Translations under genes and position numbers: made by a program
The notes under the pieces: model-generated
What the model was told of the DNA's origin: nothing
What the model saw: only the letters and a program-made list of their open reading frames with translations
The model's database searches: none
In this document: positions 35,072 to 44,260 of the stretch, piece after piece
Numbering within the stretch: position 1 is the stretch's first letter
Layout: each line of letters opens with the position of its first letter
NCBI GenBank assembly: GCA_021151695.1
Contig: JAGKWU010000007.1
Location: 164,478-228,477 of the forward strand
Origin: Cellvibrionaceae bacterium
GTDB taxonomy: Bacteria > Pseudomonadota > Gammaproteobacteria > Pseudomonadales > Cellvibrionaceae
Length of the DNA stretch: 64,000 bases
Reading direction: 5' to 3'

Positions 35072-37132
35072 TTAATCGTTCGATGATGCGGCCAAGGCTT
35101 TGAACGCACCGGTTAAATAAGTACCGGTAGATTTCAAACTCCGCACAATACCTTCCATCGCACTGAATTGCGCCTGCAGGCGCGTGCGATAAGCCTCACT
35201 GCGCTTATCCAATGCGGTTTGGTCTTTTTTTACATTCTCAATTTCAGTGTTGATGGAGGTTTCGCGGTTTTTGATCATACCGCTGGATTTGAGGAAGCTA
35301 TCGATCAAGCTGGTAAATGAGCCGGCAAAACCGCGCGAGAAAGTGATAGAGCCGCTGGTGGCGCCCGGCTGAACGGTCATACTTAAACCTTCTGCTTTGC
35401 TACCCAATGCTGGCAGCAACACGTTGCCGTAACCGAAAGCGGCTACGCCATCGACGGTACCGCCAATATCAGTACCGGTTGTGCCACTCCCTACCGCAAT
35501 ACCGAGGTCCGCCATATCGGTACCAACAGCGCCAAAGGATATTTTGCTACCCGAACCGTAAGAATTGGATACAAACTCCAGCTTATTGGTTGTGGTGTTG
35601 TAAGTGACACTGATGGCTGCCTTGGCGGCTGATATTTTGGCGTCCGAGTTAATCAATGACTGTACATCCGCGGCCAACTCTGCACCTGACGCATAAGTTT
35701 TAGTCGGCAAGGTAATAGAGTTTGACTCCACGCCATCAAGGGTCATGGTAAAGCTGTAATTTTTGCCCGTGGTATCCAACGGGAAAGTTTCGGTAAGCGC
35801 ATTACCTGTCAGTTTGCCCTTACTGGGCTGCTGGGTAATCAAAACAGCATAAGTACCGGGAGTGCTCTTGTCGGTGTTTTTGGTAACTTCAATCTGGGCG
35901 TTAGTAGAGCTTTTGGTTGGCACAAATAGATCGCGCACAGCGGCGTAGTGCTTATCGATAGCCGAACGGAAACTCGTCTCTTCTGATGCGGTATCGTTAA
36001 TTTTAAGCGTGCCGTCCAGCTGGGTGCCAATGCCTATGGTCGACAGGGTTGTAAATGCAGAGCCCACACCGGTAATAGTGGAGTTCAATTGGCTGCGCAA
36101 TTGCTGGACGAGGTTACGCGCCAATGGATCCTGATGCAGGCTGCCATAGGCATTTTTCTCTTTATCAAAGCCTGTCAGCTTGTCTGCCGCCGACAGGAAG
36201 GTGTTATAAGCGGCAACAAAATCGCGAATTGCCTTTTCGGCAATCGATTTGTCTTCAGAAATACCTATGTTGATGGTTTCAGTAGCCGACTTATTGAAAA
36301 CATCGAACTCCAAACCATCTATAACGTCCGTCAAGTGGTTGGTAGAACGGCTGATCGACATGCCATTCACGTGCAACAAAGCGTCTTTACCTTCCTGCTG
36401 CTGGGCCATATTGCGAGTCGTTTCGTTGAAATTGAAACTGGCCAACCCAGGAGCTGCGGAGTCTTCAGTAGCGGTAATTTCCACTTCGCTGCTGGCCCCG
36501 GAAGGCCCGGTCACCAGCAACTTATAGGTGCCCCCATTACTAACAATACTGGCTTTCAACCCCAGGTTGGATTTGTTGATGGTATCGCGCAATCCTGTCA
36601 GGGAGTTGTTGCTGTCATCTATAGTGATAGACCCACCGGTTTTGGTGCTATCCACCGTAAAGGTGTCTACCGCCGCGTTCCAGCTACCAAAACGAATTGC
36701 CAGGGTGCCTTTGCCTATCGGTGAATTTTGCGAAGCAAAGTTGCCAGAGCTGATGGATTGCGCCTGGGCAATTTGATCCACTGTAATACTGTAATCACCC
36801 ACCGACGCCTTGGCGTCCAGCTTAGTGATGGCCAATAGAGAAGTTGTCGGGATAGAAGCAGACTTGGCGTTAAAGGTATCGGCATTGCCAAGCGCAGCGG
36901 CAGAGGTTTCCAGGGTGGAAAAGGCGCTGCGCAAAAGACCATAGTCGGAAATCTGGGTTTCCAGCAATGTCTGCTTGGTGGTCAGGCGATCCAGTTGCGG
37001 CGCCTTGTTAACATCCACCAGCTTGGTGATAAGCGCGCTGCTATCAATACCTGAGCCGGAGCCCAAGCTGCTGATGATGGATGAACCTGTCGATGCTGTA
37101 GAACTGGTTGTGGTGGGTGTTGTGGTAGTCAC
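35072..37132 (-). CDS. fliD: Flagellar filament cap protein FliD
   Basis: 686 residues (E. coli FliD has 468), GTG start behind GGAGGCTAAG. The N-terminus after a Thr/Ser run reads SGIDSSALITKLVDVNKAPQ, the FliD_N signature. The C-terminal 200 residues include GTTGTDIGGTVDG and a final coiled-coil region with DQTALDKRSEAYRTRLQAQF, as in FliD_C. FliD forms the pentameric cap under which flagellin polymerises and is exported by the flagellar secretion system. The middle is enlarged. A near-consensus sigma-28 site precedes it. Confidence 0.95.
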   Translation of the reverse strand: MTTTTPTTTSSTASTGSSIISSLGSGSGIDSSALITKLVDVNKAPQLDRLTTKQTLLETQISDYGLLRSAFSTLETSAAALGNADTFNAKSASIPTTSLLAITKLDAKASVGDYSITVDQIAQAQSISSGNFASQNSPIGKGTLAIRFGSWNAAVDTFTVDSTKTGGSITIDDSNNSLTGLRDTINKSNLGLKASIVSNGGTYKLLVTGPSGASSEVEITATEDSAAPGLASFNFNETTRNMAQQQEGKDALLHVNGMSISRSTNHLTDVIDGLEFDVFNKSATETINIGISEDKSIAEKAIRDFVAAYNTFLSAADKLTGFDKEKNAYGSLHQDPLARNLVQQLRSQLNSTITGVGSAFTTLSTIGIGTQLDGTLKINDTASEETSFRSAIDKHYAAVRDLFVPTKSSTNAQIEVTKNTDKSTPGTYAVLITQQPSKGKLTGNALTETFPLDTTGKNYSFTMTLDGVESNSITLPTKTYASGAELAADVQSLINSDAKISAAKAAISVTYNTTTNKLEFVSNSYGSGSKISFGAVGTDMADLGIAVGSGTTGTDIGGTVDGVAAFGYGNVLLPALGSKAEGLSMTVQPGATSGSITFSRGFAGSFTSLIDSFLKSSGMIKNRETSINTEIENVKKDQTALDKRSEAYRTRLQAQFSAMEGIVRSLKSTGTYLTGAFKALAASSND

Positions 37133-37162
37133 CTTAGCCTCCGAAACATTACCGCTCTAAGG

Positions 37163-37189
37163 TTAACGGCAAGTTCTGTATAAACTTTA
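37163..37189 (-). promoter_or_regulatory. Sigma-28 (FliA) promoter of fliD
   Basis: Minus strand TAAA-N15-GCCGTTAA, one mismatch from the consensus TAAA-N15-GCCGATAA. The -10 element ends about 30 bases before the fliD start. Confidence 0.75.
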
Positions 37190-37442
37190 GTCTAATTTGC
37201 CGATTGATTTGCAAATTCCTCAATGCGGCCAAAAATGGCAATAAACCGGTAACCCTTTGCCGCCTTGTTGTCACCTCAACTGGCATAAAGCCGTATTTTT
37301 TGCCCATAGCTTTCAGACAAGGTTCTTAATGCACAGACTGCACCAATTCGGATTTCCTCAACTGCCACTTACGCTTAGGTCATGTAAAGCCAATGGCTTG
37401 ATGGTATGATTCGCTGCCTTTTTTGTCAGCTCAGGGACCCCT

Positions 37443-40004
37443 ATGCCATTGAATACCGCTATGCTCAAAAAACTGATGCCCTGGGTTAGCATAGCCCTGT
37501 TTATTTTTGCTGCTTACCTCGTCAATCGCCAAATATCCCATTATGGATGGTTAGAACTTTGGACTGACCTCCGCGCTACACCCACCGAAATACTCCAGCA
37601 AATGTTATTCGTGAGTATCTTTGGTTATTTCACGCTCAGCGTTTGCGAATGGATTGCGTTTAAATACACCAACGAAAAGCTTGATTATCCCCGTATTCTG
37701 CTTGGCTCTTTTGTCAGCAACGCCATCAGTCATAACGTTGGGTCCGCGCCGGTTTCCGGCGGCACCATTCGCTTCAGGTTTTACAGCGGTTGGGGGCTCA
37801 GCAAAAGTGCCATCGCCAAAATTACCGCATTCGTTAGCATAAGCTACTTTCTAAGTGCATTTACCCTATTGATCATTGCGGTCTTTATCGCCTCGCAAAG
37901 CATTACAGACAACGCGAATCTCCATAACGATAAAATTAAACTCCTGGTGATCATCGGAGCCTGCATTATTGCCGGCTGGTTTTTACTCACCATTTTCCAC
38001 AAAAAACATGTGCAGATCGGCCGTTTTAAAATTTCGCCGCCCTCCCCCGGTATTGCCTTTCAACAAGTTGCCGTGGGTTCCATTGATCTCGCCATAGCCG
38101 CTATAGTCCTTTACATACCACTGTTGCAATTTACCGATATCAATTTTGCCGAGTTCCTCATTTATTTTTTGGTAGCCCAACTGCTCGGTCTGGCAAGCCA
38201 GGTTCCCGGTGGGATAGGTGTTTTCGAAGGTACATTTATTTATCTGGCCGGTGATCAGCTACCCATGGGGAGTCTGCTCAGCTCGCTGCTGATGTTCCGC
38301 ATTATGTATTTCATTGTGCCTTTGATCGTGGCCGGCATCTTGATGCTGATCTATGAAACACGTTCGCACAAATTTGTTTATCAACTCAAAATCAACCACC
38401 TGCTCAAGTTGCTCCACTATGCAACGCCAAAGATATTTTCCGTCATGCTACTTATCGGCGGGTGCATATTGCTTATGTCTGGCGCAACTCCCGGCATCCA
38501 CGAGCGCTTGGAATGGCTGCAGTATTTTATCCCCCTACCCTTGATCGAATTTTCGCATTTGGCCAACAGCCTGGTGGGACTGGGGATGATATTCCTGTCG
38601 CGTGCCGTCAGTATCAAACTGGACTCCGCTTACTACAGCACTATTATTTTGCTGGTGATAGGTATAGTGGCCTCGTTGGCTAAAGGCTGGGATTTTGAAG
38701 AGGCCATCATCCTTAGCATGATGCTGATTGCGTTTATCCCTGCCCGCAAACACTTTTATCGTAAGTCAGCGTTGTTAAAACTTGAAATTCCTTTTACGCA
38801 ACTCGTCATAGGAGCAGCCATTATTGGCCTTTCCACCTGGCTGGGCTTTTTCTCTTATAAAGATATCGCCTACTCCAACGACCTCTGGTGGGAAGTCACT
38901 CTTGAAGGCGACGCACCGCGTTTTTTGCGCTCATTATTTGCAATCTCCATTGTGTGCGGCGGGTTGATTATTTATCGCCTCATGAGCAAAACCGTTCCCG
39001 AGCTGCAATTGCCAACACGCGAAGAATTGGACATAGCAACCGAGATAGTTCACAACTCTAAAACCACCGATCATCATCTGGTGCTGACTGGTGATAAATA
39101 CATTCTCTGGAGCCCGACTCAAAAAAGCTTCTTGATGTATGGTGTTACCGGTAGATTCTGGATCGCCATGGGCGACCCGGTGGGCGACCCAACCGAGTTT
39201 GAAGAGTTGGTATGGAGATTTCGCGAGTCAGCCGATAAGGTCGCCGCTCAGGTTGCCTTTTATGAAACCGGCATCGAGCAGATTCCACTCTACTTGGACA
39301 TGGGCTTAAGCTTGATCAAGCTTGGCCAACAGGCGCTGATCCCGCTGGAGAGTTTTGGACTTGAAGGCAAAAAACGCCAAAACCTGCGCAGCGCAATCAA
39401 TAAATACCAACGCGAAGGCTATGTGTTTGACATAGTACCGGCGGCTCAAGTTGAAGAAATACTGCCTCAATTAAGGACCATTTCAGATGAGTGGCTGAAC
39501 GAAAAAAATGCAAAAGAAAAACGCTTTTCCCTTGGATTTTTTAACGAGGAATATCTCAAACATTGCGATATAGCCGTCGTTAAAAAAGATGAAAAAATTT
39601 ATGCCTTCTGTAACCTCTGGGCACTGAATAATAAAAACCAGATATCACTGGATTTGATGCGCTACCTGAAAGATACACCTAACGGCATCATGGAATTTCT
39701 GAACATCAGCCTCATACTCTGGGCCAAAGAACAGAACTTTATGTTTTTCAGCCTTGGGATGGCTCCGCTTTCCGGCCTTGAAGACCATGCCCTGGCCCCG
39801 CTCTGGCACAAAGTTGGCAACACCATCTTCCGTATTGGCGGTGATTTTTATAACTTTGAGGGCGTGTATTTTTACAAAGAAAAATTTAACCCGACCTGGC
39901 GACCCATTTATCTTGCTGCGCCGCCCGGCTTGCAAACAGCCTCAGCACTGTTGGCTGCCACCCGTCTTATTTCGGGTGGAGTGAAAGGCATTTTTTTAAA
40001 ATAG
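37443..40004 (+). CDS. mprF: Phosphatidylglycerol lysyltransferase/flippase MprF
   Basis: 853 residues. Residues about 1-510 hold some 12-14 membrane helices (flippase part) with the conserved GGTIRFRFYSGWGLS and LLGLASQVPGGIGVFEG segments of UPF0104/MprF. Residues about 530-853 are the cytoplasmic DUF2156 synthase (GNAT-like), with MGDPVGDP, FFSLGMAPLSGL and YNFEGVYFYKEKFNPTW. MprF transfers lysine (or alanine) from aminoacyl-tRNA to phosphatidylglycerol, lowering surface charge and giving resistance to cationic peptides. CAGGGA precedes the ATG. A virJ/acvB-like gene follows after 18 bases. Confidence 0.93.
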   Translation: MPLNTAMLKKLMPWVSIALFIFAAYLVNRQISHYGWLELWTDLRATPTEILQQMLFVSIFGYFTLSVCEWIAFKYTNEKLDYPRILLGSFVSNAISHNVGSAPVSGGTIRFRFYSGWGLSKSAIAKITAFVSISYFLSAFTLLIIAVFIASQSITDNANLHNDKIKLLVIIGACIIAGWFLLTIFHKKHVQIGRFKISPPSPGIAFQQVAVGSIDLAIAAIVLYIPLLQFTDINFAEFLIYFLVAQLLGLASQVPGGIGVFEGTFIYLAGDQLPMGSLLSSLLMFRIMYFIVPLIVAGILMLIYETRSHKFVYQLKINHLLKLLHYATPKIFSVMLLIGGCILLMSGATPGIHERLEWLQYFIPLPLIEFSHLANSLVGLGMIFLSRAVSIKLDSAYYSTIILLVIGIVASLAKGWDFEEAIILSMMLIAFIPARKHFYRKSALLKLEIPFTQLVIGAAIIGLSTWLGFFSYKDIAYSNDLWWEVTLEGDAPRFLRSLFAISIVCGGLIIYRLMSKTVPELQLPTREELDIATEIVHNSKTTDHHLVLTGDKYILWSPTQKSFLMYGVTGRFWIAMGDPVGDPTEFEELVWRFRESADKVAAQVAFYETGIEQIPLYLDMGLSLIKLGQQALIPLESFGLEGKKRQNLRSAINKYQREGYVFDIVPAAQVEEILPQLRTISDEWLNEKNAKEKRFSLGFFNEEYLKHCDIAVVKKDEKIYAFCNLWALNNKNQISLDLMRYLKDTPNGIMEFLNISLILWAKEQNFMFFSLGMAPLSGLEDHALAPLWHKVGNTIFRIGGDFYNFEGVYFYKEKFNPTWRPIYLAAPPGLQTASALLAATRLISGGVKGIFLK

Positions 40005-40022
40005 AAACGAATAGAGTTTTCG

Positions 40023-41441
40023 ATGCAATCTTTGCTTAACAATACATCCCGTAAACAAAAAATCGCTATTGCAATTTTTGCACTCCTGGTCATTGCCAGC
40101 TTGGCATTTGCGGCTTTCAAACGCTGGCATAAGCCATCAACACCTGTTGGCGAGGTTGTTGGCGAAGAAAAAATATCCCTGCAAAATCACCAACAGCTTT
40201 CAATTTTTCACCTGCCAAATCCGGAAAAAGGATTGCTGATATTTATCAGTGATAACAAACAACACCGCAATGATTATGCCCGTCAATTTGCGCAATTGAG
40301 CTATACAGTCGCACTGGTGGATAGCCATTTCCTGCTGACTAATGCCGCTGGGTCTGATTGCATTAATCTGGCTGCCTATCTCAGTGATTTGCGCAAGGAA
40401 TTACAAACCAGATTTGATTTGGATCAGGATAATTTGCCCATTTTGGTTGGCGAAGAAGAAGGTGCCCTGCTGGTTTATGCCAGCCTGGCACAGGCAGAAG
40501 CCAATAACTTTCACGCGGGTGTCAGCATCAACTTAAAAACAGATGTGCCGCCTTCGACAAAACCGTTTTGCCAACAAAATAATCTTGCACTCGCCAATAA
40601 CATATTGGCTCCGGCAAAACATTTAACGGCAAGCTGGTATATTTTTCAGGAGAAAGCCCTCGCGCTTGGCGCCAAAACCAGTAGTTTTACCAATCAAGTC
40701 AGCAATGCTCGTTTGACTATTGCGGATGATCCACATCAGCCACCTGTGGCAGAAGCCATACAGGTTTTGCAGTGGTTGGACCCTCGTCTCACCGACCAGA
40801 TATCCTCTGACCAAGGTGACGGCGAACTGCCTTTAATTGAAGTTACCCGCGAGCAAGCTGACGATGGCGAGAAGGATGAAGACAGCAGCTCATCCACACA
40901 ACCCAAAACACCTCCCGTTGATGCCCTGCCAGACACTATGGCTGTTTTGCTAACTGGGGATGGGGGCTGGGCTGAAATCGATAAAAATATAGCGCGCCTG
41001 CTTGCCGACAAAGGTATACCAACAGTCGCATTGGATTCGCTCAGTTATTTTTGGAAAGTACGCACCCCTGTTGATACCGCTAGTGATATTGAAGGTGTTA
41101 TCAACCAATACCGCGAAAAATGGCAAAAACAACGCGTAATCTTAATCGGCTACTCTTTTGGTGCTGATGTGCTGCCATTTATTGCCAATAAATTAACGGA
41201 AGAAACCCAGCAGCATATCGCCCTGGTTGCTCTGTTAGGGATGGGAAAAACAGCAGCTTTTGAATTTCGCTTATCCAGTTGGATGGATGCTGATAAAAGC
41301 GCGAACCGCCTGCCATTACTGCCAGAAGTCAAAGCAATGAGTTGGGCCAAAAGCGTGTGTATTTACGGCGAGGAAGATCCGGAAACCCAATGCGCTACAA
41401 CAGCGGAGCTTGGTGTAAAGCCAGCGCTGTTGTGTAGTTAA
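40023..41441 (+). CDS. AcvB/VirJ-family protein, C-terminus apparently truncated
   Basis: 472 residues. Signal anchor about 15-33. It has two alpha/beta-hydrolase-like halves. The VirJ signature is in the second: LLTGDGGWAEIDKNIA, ALDSLSYFW and the nucleophile elbow GYSFGADVLP (Ser378). In Agrobacterium AcvB is a periplasmic lysyl-phosphatidylglycerol hydrolase encoded next to the mprF homologue, and the same pair is seen here. Family members end with a GGHHF motif that probably supplies the catalytic His. Here the protein stops shortly after CIYGEEDPETQC, so about 30-40 residues including that motif are missing. It overlaps the convergent kinase gene by 47 bases. Possibly inactive. Confidence 0.8.
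   Translation: MQSLLNNTSRKQKIAIAIFALLVIASLAFAAFKRWHKPSTPVGEVVGEEKISLQNHQQLSIFHLPNPEKGLLIFISDNKQHRNDYARQFAQLSYTVALVDSHFLLTNAAGSDCINLAAYLSDLRKELQTRFDLDQDNLPILVGEEEGALLVYASLAQAEANNFHAGVSINLKTDVPPSTKPFCQQNNLALANNILAPAKHLTASWYIFQEKALALGAKTSSFTNQVSNARLTIADDPHQPPVAEAIQVLQWLDPRLTDQISSDQGDGELPLIEVTREQADDGEKDEDSSSSTQPKTPPVDALPDTMAVLLTGDGGWAEIDKNIARLLADKGIPTVALDSLSYFWKVRTPVDTASDIEGVINQYREKWQKQRVILIGYSFGADVLPFIANKLTEETQQHIALVALLGMGKTAAFEFRLSSWMDADKSANRLPLLPEVKAMSWAKSVCIYGEEDPETQCATTAELGVKPALLCS
41395..41437. repeat. Inverted repeat at the junction of two convergent gene ends
   Basis: ACAACAGCG (41397-41405) pairs with CGCTGTTGT (41425-41433) around 19 bases. The kinase stop codon (complement 41395-41397) and the AcvB-like stop (41439-41441) lie on either side. 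It may act as a terminator hairpin in both directions, and it marks the suspected breakpoint. Confidence 0.6.
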
Positions 41442-44022
41442 TCTCGCCGCCCATACGCTCGACGATAACCCGCGAAATGCTTAGCCCCAAGCCTGTACCA
41501 TCGCGTTTGCGCGTATCCGAACTATCCGCCTGCGCAAATTTTTGAAAAATTTTGCCCCGAAATTCTTCAGGTATGCCAGGCCCCTGATCCTCCACGTAGA
41601 AAAATATTTTCCGATCCTTAACCTTGGCCGACACGGTAACGATACCACCAAGATTGGAAAATTTAACTGCATTGGAAATTAAATTAGCCATCACTTGTAA
41701 AAAGCGATATTGATCGACCAGAACCAGATTTTTTTGCGCGATGATGGCGGCATTATCGAGAGCAAGATGCACGCCGTATTTAATGGCATAGCCCGCGTTT
41801 TGTGCTATAGCCCTTTCCATTAAATCGTTAACGTCGTACTCCGCCATTTCCAATTGCAGCTGGCCAAATTCGAGTTTTTCTATATCGAGAATATCATTAA
41901 CTAAACGCCCCAGTCGTTCGGCGTTGTGGCGGGCCACCAATAACATATCCATGGCTTTGGCAGGAATCTGGGGCACGGCGCCGCCCACCAACAATCCTAA
42001 CACGCCAGTAATGGACGTAAGCGGCGTGCGCAACTCATGGCTAACCGTAGAAATAAATTCGCTCTTTAATCTATCTACTTTTTTGCGCGCAGTGATATCG
42101 TGGATCAAGCAGGTGTAAATTTTGCGGTTAGGCAAAAGTACCCTGCTCACACCGATTTCAACTGGCATCTGGGTGGCATCGCCGCGCATTGCAATTGTCT
42201 CGCGGAATTTCCACAAGTGATTATTTTCCTCACTATCTTCTGCCGCACCGGGAGCAAAAAGCTCGCGCAGCAGAGGAATAATATCCTCGGCCCTGGCCCC
42301 CACTAACTGATCCTGTTCAAGCAACAACAAATGAGTAGCAGCGGGATTGCCCCGCTCAATATAGCCCTGGCTATTAACGATAATAATGGCTTCTACCGCT
42401 TCCGATAATATGGCATTTAATTCCAGGGTACGCTGCTCTACCAGTGCACTGACGTGTTGGGTACGACCAGTAATTACCAACAAAAAACCGCCGAGCAAGC
42501 TGCAAAAAAGCAATCCACCTACTAACACAAACCATGCCTGCAAACCGCGATTTCGATCGACAAACGCTGGCGTCGGCATTATGCGAACCAATAGTTCACG
42601 CCCTGCAATTTTACGCTGCAGCTCCAGCGTAAAACCTTTGGTATATGACGAAAGCTCTGATTGGTGATCGTTATAAATTTCTATGGGGTCTTTATCAGTG
42701 ATATCCCAGAAGCTGACAGAAAAATCCCGGGACGACATAGATTTTTGCAGCTCAACAATCTGCGGCCCGACAGTCATCAACGACACCACGAAACCACGCA
42801 ACAGCTCTTTGCGCATAGCGTCGGTTTTGGGTGTATCCAGGCTTTTGTAGACTGGCAAGAAAATAATGAAGCTCAACTGATCGTTGCCGGATTGAACCAA
42901 ATGAAGAGGCTCCGTCATAGCAACGCCTCCTGTGACCATAGATTTGTTCTGGGCACGCGCACGAATCGGTTCTGAGAGAGTATTCAATCCGTGGGCTCTA
43001 CCAAATCGCGCATGAGGTTCAATATAAGTCACCGCTACGACATCCTCCTCACTGGGGGTAGAGCCATAAGGAAGACCATAATTCCAAACATGAAAATTAC
43101 TGTAGCCCTGGTTGCGCAGACCCGCGATGTAAGATTCTCGCCCAGCAGCAGGAACAATCTCATTCCAGGAAAGCGCCGATAAACTACCCTGCCCGGCTAA
43201 CATGGTTGAAGTGAATAGACGAAACTCTTCAGAGGTAACGTCATCCGATGCGATAAAAAGTCCCTTGAGTGAGATGAGAGCATTTGTTTGTGCGTCAAAA
43301 ATGCCAAAGACTCGCTCAGCCAGGGATTGTGCATTATTGTGGAAAATACGCTGGGTCTTTTGCTGCTCGCTATTACTGGTGGTGAAAAAAATAATAACGA
43401 TAAGCGCACAGCTGATTAACAGTGGAATGCCGACCCCGGTTAAACGGTTGTACCAATGAGCCCGGGGTTGGGCAAAAAGAATAAACATAAACGGCGTTGC
43501 TATAAGTACCCCAATGGTGTCACCCGTCCACCAGGTTAACCAGCTATATACCAACCCCGAAAAAGGCAACAAACCATTAGCGCTTAAAGTGCACACCCCA
43601 ACAGTCGCACTCACACTACTGGCCAAAGGGCCTCCGAGTAAAAAAAAGGCGAGAATGCTCCATTCATCCGTAAGGTCATTGGGAAAGCCAATGATGCGGC
43701 GAATTAAATGCGCACCGAGCCAAGCAGCCAGGCAACTGCCTAAAGCTATTTCGCTGGCCACCATAAACGTTGCCAGAGCAAAAGGTGCGCCGCCACTCAT
43801 TGCAATACTGGTGTTGAGCGCCGCTGATCCCAAAAAAACACCGACAAGCATGGGATTGCCCCATAGCAGGAGCGCTGCCAGGGAGATGCCAAGAGGAGGA
43901 AAAATAGCAGTGACAAACCCTGGGGGGATGGCAAGCAAAAGCGCTAACCGGCCAGAAAGAAAATAGGCCAGGGTTAGTAATAGAATTCTGCCCAGCAGCA
44001 GATAAGAGCGTGGCAAAGACAC
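41395..44022 (-). CDS. Membrane histidine kinase, MASE1-CHASE-PAS-HisKA-HATPase, 3' end altered
   Basis: 875 residues. Residues about 5-215 are a MASE1 membrane sensor; about 240-470 a CHASE-type periplasmic sensor, with a second transmembrane helix near 480-500; then a PAS domain (about 525-650) and HisKA with the phospho-acceptor SHELRTPLTS. The HATPase domain has the N box (NLISNAVKFS), G1 (DQGPGIP), F box (FQKFAQAD) and G2 (GTGLGLSIS). After GGEINYTT the usual end (PGKGSTF and a last strand) is replaced by a short unrelated tail. It lacks a receiver domain and has no regulator next to it. Confidence 0.88.
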   Translation of the reverse strand: MSLPRSYLLLGRILLLTLAYFLSGRLALLLAIPPGFVTAIFPPLGISLAALLLWGNPMLVGVFLGSAALNTSIAMSGGAPFALATFMVASEIALGSCLAAWLGAHLIRRIIGFPNDLTDEWSILAFFLLGGPLASSVSATVGVCTLSANGLLPFSGLVYSWLTWWTGDTIGVLIATPFMFILFAQPRAHWYNRLTGVGIPLLISCALIVIIFFTTSNSEQQKTQRIFHNNAQSLAERVFGIFDAQTNALISLKGLFIASDDVTSEEFRLFTSTMLAGQGSLSALSWNEIVPAAGRESYIAGLRNQGYSNFHVWNYGLPYGSTPSEEDVVAVTYIEPHARFGRAHGLNTLSEPIRARAQNKSMVTGGVAMTEPLHLVQSGNDQLSFIIFLPVYKSLDTPKTDAMRKELLRGFVVSLMTVGPQIVELQKSMSSRDFSVSFWDITDKDPIEIYNDHQSELSSYTKGFTLELQRKIAGRELLVRIMPTPAFVDRNRGLQAWFVLVGGLLFCSLLGGFLLVITGRTQHVSALVEQRTLELNAILSEAVEAIIIVNSQGYIERGNPAATHLLLLEQDQLVGARAEDIIPLLRELFAPGAAEDSEENNHLWKFRETIAMRGDATQMPVEIGVSRVLLPNRKIYTCLIHDITARKKVDRLKSEFISTVSHELRTPLTSITGVLGLLVGGAVPQIPAKAMDMLLVARHNAERLGRLVNDILDIEKLEFGQLQLEMAEYDVNDLMERAIAQNAGYAIKYGVHLALDNAAIIAQKNLVLVDQYRFLQVMANLISNAVKFSNLGGIVTVSAKVKDRKIFFYVEDQGPGIPEEFRGKIFQKFAQADSSDTRKRDGTGLGLSISRVIVERMGGEINYTTALALHQAPLL

Positions 44023-44210
44023 TTCAGGCGCAACTCCTGGATTGGGTATGGATCACCATTCAACAACCCCTGCCCATTGACACGCCCTGACGATTCGACA
44101 CTTCATACTCATTCACTGGTTTCCTACTTATTCATTCGCTGTTTTTAAGCCTAGTCGAAAAACCAAGGGCTGGAAGAGCTGGCAGCGAAAAGAACCTGAT
44201 GAATATCTAG

Positions 44211-44246
44211 GCGAAAAAAAACCGCTGGTCTCCCAGCGGTCTTTTT
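44211..44246 (-). terminator. Rho-independent terminator after flagellin gene 1
   Basis: On the minus strand ACCGCTGG and CCAGCGGT form an 8-bp stem, followed by a run of Ts (complement of 44213-44220), about 15 bases after the flagellin stop. Confidence 0.88.
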
Positions 44247-44260
44247 CAAGCAGTAACCAC

